This document shows, piece by piece, positions 12,181-14,596 of a stretch of 14,596 nt of DNA. The translations under genes were made by a program, and so were the position numbers. The notes under the pieces are model-generated. The model was given only the letters and a program-made list of their open reading frames with translations. It made no database searches and was not told the DNA's origin. Numbering within the stretch: position 1 is the first letter of the stretch; every line of letters starts with the position of its first letter. This stretch comes from Planctomycetota bacterium (lineage in GTDB: Bacteria; Planctomycetota; UBA1135; GCA-002686595). The stretch is from positions 1 through 14,596 of the forward strand of contig JARGOW010000024.1 in the NCBI GenBank assembly GCA_029212955.1, written 5' to 3'.

Positions 12181-13467
12181 ATGCGAGCCTTCCCCACCCT
12201 TCCCGCGGCCCTAGCCGCCCTATTCCTCGCGCTGGCCCTGGCCGGGTGCAAGGACGAAGAGCGGCCCCGCCTGCAGTCCGCGTTCGAGCATCCCGACGGG
12301 TTTTGGCAGGACGTTCGCTTTCCCCAAGGCACCGGCGCCCTGGACGACGCGGCCCGCCAAAACCTCGAGCAAATCGCCAATACGGGCTATGCCACGGGCT
12401 ACGAGCCGGCCAGGGTTCAAACCGGGGTGATCCTCCACGACGGGGAAGCCGCCCAGGACGGCCTCAACCTGTACTGCAGCGGGCATGCCCCCGAGGCCGT
12501 CCTTATGGACATGAAAGGCGTTGCCCTGCACTCCTGGGCCTTGCCCTTTGATCAGGTCCCGAGCGAGCGCACCCCCACGCGCAGAACCCAACTCACTTGG
12601 CGCAAGGTTCACCTGCTACCCGGCGGTGACTTGCTGGTCTGCTATGAAGGACTCGGCCTGGCGCGCCTGGACCAGGACTCCAACCTGCTGTGGTACTGGG
12701 ACGGGGCCGCCCACCACGACTTCGAAGTGGAAAACGGGATCATCTACACCCTATCTCGAGAGGGCCGATTCCTGCCCTATTTGGAGAATGAAGCCCCCGT
12801 GGTGGAAGATGCACTCTGCCAGGTCGACCTAAAATCGGGCGAGTTGATCAAACGCACTTCGATTTATGAGGCCCTGTTTCAATCCCGGTGGAGTTCGTTC
12901 CTGCTGCAAAACGCAAAGAAGGGCGGCGACGTACTGCACAACAATTCAGTGGAGCGAGTGCCCGCATCCGTAGCCGCGCGCTTGCCCCGCGTGACCGACG
13001 CTGACTGGCTGCTTTGCTTTCGCGACGTGAACGCCATCGCCATCCTGAACCTGGAGCAGGACAAGATCGTCTGGATGCACCAGGGTCCCTGGGCAGGTCC
13101 CCACTCCGTGTCGGGCCTGGAATCGGGCAATCTCCTGATCTTTGACAACATGGGCCAGGGTGGATTCACACGCCTGATGGAGTGGGACCCGATCTCCCAC
13201 AAAATGCCCTGGATCCATGCGGGCTCCCCCCCGGAGAGCTTCGTCTCCATTTTCTCGGGCAATGTGCGCCGACTGGCAAACGGCAACACACTGGCCAGTC
13301 TTTCCTGCGCGGGTTTGGCCCAGGAAATCACACCTGATGGCAGTGTGGTCTGGGAGTTTCGCAGCCCCCATCGGGCTGGAAGGGACCGGGAGTTGGTCGC
13401 CGTGCTCTTCGAGGTCCAGCGCCTGGACCCCGAGACCGACCTCACCTGGATCAAATCGGGAAAGTGA
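12181..13467 (+). CDS. Arylsulfotransferase-like (ASST-type beta-propeller) lipoprotein
   Basis: The 428-residue protein starts with a lipoprotein signal: a hydrophobic stretch 8-20 and lipobox ALAG before C23, so it is lipid-anchored in the envelope. The rest is a repeating beta-propeller pattern of the arylsulfotransferase family: HLLPGGDLLVCYEGLGLARLDQDSNLLWYWD in pieces (144-174), HHDFEVENGIIYTL (178-191), HNNSVERVP (253-261), PHSVSGLESGNLLIFDN (307-323) and ANGNTLASLS followed by EITPDGSVVWEF (366-393). Histidines 179, 253 and 308 lie at the places where this family has catalytic or substrate-near His. ASST enzymes move sulfate from one phenol to another in the periplasm, but many relatives have unknown activity. 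No dedicated Dsb pair is nearby. The frame is open upstream to 12070, but the ATG at 12181 puts the lipoprotein signal at the N-terminus. The Shine-Dalgarno is weak. Confidence 0.78.
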   Translation: MRAFPTLPAALAALFLALALAGCKDEERPRLQSAFEHPDGFWQDVRFPQGTGALDDAARQNLEQIANTGYATGYEPARVQTGVILHDGEAAQDGLNLYCSGHAPEAVLMDMKGVALHSWALPFDQVPSERTPTRRTQLTWRKVHLLPGGDLLVCYEGLGLARLDQDSNLLWYWDGAAHHDFEVENGIIYTLSREGRFLPYLENEAPVVEDALCQVDLKSGELIKRTSIYEALFQSRWSSFLLQNAKKGGDVLHNNSVERVPASVAARLPRVTDADWLLCFRDVNAIAILNLEQDKIVWMHQGPWAGPHSVSGLESGNLLIFDNMGQGGFTRLMEWDPISHKMPWIHAGSPPESFVSIFSGNVRRLANGNTLASLSCAGLAQEITPDGSVVWEFRSPHRAGRDRELVAVLFEVQRLDPETDLTWIKSGK

Positions 13468-13559
13468 CCCCCCGGGGGTGGATTGCAATCAGGCCAGCGG
13501 ACCAGGTAGGTCGATCCATAAGGGTCTCGCCCACTTTTTCCTCGAGCCCCAAGAGCCCC

Positions 13560-14336
13560 ATGTTTTTCCACAAGAAGCACGTCCAGCCCGCTAGCTGCCG
13601 TCGTGAACTGGAACGCAACCCCATCCCGGACTCCGAATCCCTGGTGGTGGAACTCGACCTGCCCACCGGCGATATGGCTCCGGCAGATCTCTACGACCTG
13701 ACCATTGAGGGTTCGGCTGTCATCGTGCCCGAGGACCTGGTGGCGGATCTCCTCGAGGATGACGTACTGCAATTCACGCTGGCCCACCCCATGCACGGGT
13801 GGTCCGTTTGCACCCCGGCCAAGGTGGTCCGGAAAGCACCGCAGGGCCCCAACCAGAGCCTGGTAGGCCTGCAGTTCATCAACACGGGCAGCCTGTACTC
13901 CCAGCTCGACAACGCCATGGGTCTGTACTTCACCCGGCGCAAGCTCAACCGTGTCCACCCCGACAAAGACAAGGTCATTCCGGTCAAGATTTCCGATGGA
14001 GCGACCCAATACACGGGCACGATCTACGACCTATCCACGGAAGGTATGGGCTTCACCCTTCCCAAGGAAGACGGGCTCAAACTGCATCCGGACATGCCCC
14101 TCTCCGTGGCCTTTGTGCTACCCAATTCGGAAGACTTGATCCAAGGGGAAATCTCCGTTCGCCAGCGTAGAAAGATGCAGGATCTGGCATTCGTGGGAGC
14201 TCTCTTCGGCGAGCAATTCGAACGCTTCGCGGACTCCATCACCGACTACGTGAGCATGCGTCGCCTGGAAGCCATCGACTTCGAAGAAGGCTTCGAAGAC
14301 CCCAACAGCGGCGGCGACGACGAAGAAGCGGCCTAG
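13560..14336 (+). CDS. Tandem PilZ-domain protein (cyclic-di-GMP receptor-like)
   Basis: The 258-residue cytoplasmic protein contains two PilZ-type units. The first has RxxxR at R15-R19 and the DLTIEG turn (46-51). The second has RxxxR at R127-R131 and DLSTEG (157-162). RxxxR with D/NxSxxG is the known cyclic-di-GMP binding signature, with the first unit carrying Thr for Ser. The C-terminal end is acidic (EEGFEDPNSGGDDEEAA). Such proteins act by binding the messenger and changing a partner in motility, polysaccharide export or transcription. No partner gene is recognisable nearby. The frame is open from 13464, but ATG 13560 is the better start because it places the first RxxxR near the N-terminus as usual and has a weak AAGAG upstream. 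It follows the ASST-like gene by 92 bases and may be cotranscribed. Confidence 0.8.
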   Translation: MFFHKKHVQPASCRRELERNPIPDSESLVVELDLPTGDMAPADLYDLTIEGSAVIVPEDLVADLLEDDVLQFTLAHPMHGWSVCTPAKVVRKAPQGPNQSLVGLQFINTGSLYSQLDNAMGLYFTRRKLNRVHPDKDKVIPVKISDGATQYTGTIYDLSTEGMGFTLPKEDGLKLHPDMPLSVAFVLPNSEDLIQGEISVRQRRKMQDLAFVGALFGEQFERFADSITDYVSMRRLEAIDFEEGFEDPNSGGDDEEAA

Positions 14337-14384
14337 CGTTTCCGATCCACTCCCGGAGCCCATCACGCGGATTTCCAATGCATA

Positions 14385-14435
14385 CACTTGGGGCCCATGC
14401 AGAACCGGTTCGGTTTTTAGCATGGGCCCCAAGTG
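14385..14435. terminator. Perfect 16-bp inverted repeat between convergent genes
   Basis: CACTTGGGGCCCATGC (14385-14400) and its exact complement (14420-14435) face each other around a 19-base loop. The loop itself contains a small AACCG-GTT-CGGTT stem followed by a run of five T on the plus strand. The position, between the PilZ gene stop (14336) and the acyltransferase stop (14469) on opposite strands, fits a shared bidirectional terminator. The long stem without an external T-run is unusual for a terminator. Confidence 0.6.
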
Positions 14436-14456
14436 CGTGGATAGTCAACCGGTTCG
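14403..14456. repeat. Direct repeat AACCGGTTCG flanking the second arm
   Basis: The same ten bases occur at 14403-14412 (in the loop of the 16-bp inverted repeat) and at 14447-14456 (after its second arm), starting 44 bases apart. The core AACCGGTT is itself a palindrome. They may be protein binding sites or traces of a small palindromic element; chance is possible. Confidence 0.35.
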
Positions 14457-14468
14457 ATCGACTCCGCA

Positions 14469-14596
14469 TTAGACCTTCTTGATCAGCACCGCGGGATTGC
14501 CGCCGAACAAACTGCGCGGCTCCACATTGCCGGTAACCACCGAATTTGGAGTCACTGTGGATCCTTCGCCCACCGTGACGCCCTTCATGATGAAGA
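14469..14596 (-). CDS. Hexapeptide-repeat acyltransferase, C-terminal end only
   Basis: Only the last 42 residues are in the window; the start lies beyond its right edge. They read as the end of a left-handed beta-helix acyltransferase: hexapeptide steps (KGVTVGEGSTVTPNSVVTG, residues 4-22 of the fragment) followed by the common closing segment with SLFGGNPAVLIKKV before TAA. The SxxxGNPAxxI closure is seen in sugar and serine O-acetyltransferases of the WcaF/CysE/NodL type. The likely job is acetyl transfer to a sugar or small molecule. The donor and acceptor cannot be told from this piece. It converges with the PilZ gene. Confidence 0.75.
   Translation of the reverse strand, partial: FIMKGVTVGEGSTVTPNSVVTGNVEPRSLFGGNPAVLIKKV

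Noticed and set aside
12879..14009. 376-codon minus-strand frame opposite the ASST-like and PilZ genes
   Set aside because: It spans two well-supported plus-strand genes and their gap, and its translation has no domain.
1..14596. Defence island, prophage or mobile element
   Set aside because: I looked for nucleases, toxin-antitoxin pairs, integrases, transposases and terminal repeats on both strands and found none that I can support.

Overview
The window is GC-rich bacterial chromosome, densely packed with genes on both strands. It shows no rRNA, tRNA, CRISPR array, transposase, integrase or phage gene. Several features point to a Gram-negative envelope: a Kdo/lipopolysaccharide-kinase-like protein, an exported phosphohydrolase, a lipoprotein and a periplasm-facing symporter insert. 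The gene style (large exported phosphohydrolase with an internal membrane hairpin, carboxypeptidase-regulatory-like repeats on a membrane anchor, arylsulfotransferase-like lipoprotein, tandem PilZ protein, many starts without a clear Shine-Dalgarno) resembles Planctomycetota or a related deep lineage. That assignment is an inference from gene style, not from a marker gene.

Layout. (1) 1-3805, minus strand: a small possible zinc-binding protein, a glutamate/aspartate-type cation symporter with a PDZ-like insert, a Tpt1/KptA-type RNA 2'-phosphotransferase homologue with an Arg/Gly-rich repetitive tail, and a lipopolysaccharide-kinase-like protein cut by the window edge. (2) 3978-7107, minus strand: a tight three-gene operon read as phosphohydrolase, then rhodanese-like protein, then alkyltransferase-like (ATL) DNA-repair protein, with gaps of 7 and 18 bases. 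(3) 7262-10280, plus strand, divergent from block 2: a membrane-anchored Ig/carboxypeptidase-regulatory-like protein, a MATE transporter overlapping it by 13 bases, and a FabZ-like hot-dog dehydratase. (4) 10408-12083, minus strand: a coiled-coil protein with a possible winged-helix N-terminus, and a small P-loop ATPase. (5) 12181-14336, plus strand: an arylsulfotransferase-like lipoprotein and a tandem PilZ (cyclic-di-GMP receptor-like) protein. (6) 14469 to the end, minus strand: the C-terminus of a hexapeptide-repeat acyltransferase. A perfect 16-bp inverted repeat lies between the converging genes of blocks 5 and 6.

Working together: the genes look like ordinary envelope, transport, signalling and repair functions. 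I do not see a defence island, a biosynthetic cluster or an obvious new multi-gene system. The most unusual items are single-protein architectures: the PDZ-like insert in the symporter, the RNA 2'-phosphotransferase homologue that keeps its Arg-His-Arg-Arg tetrad but lacks the usual NAD-pocket motif and carries an RGG tail, the ATL protein with PWFRV at its active site, and the phosphohydrolase with a membrane hairpin inserted in its catalytic domain.
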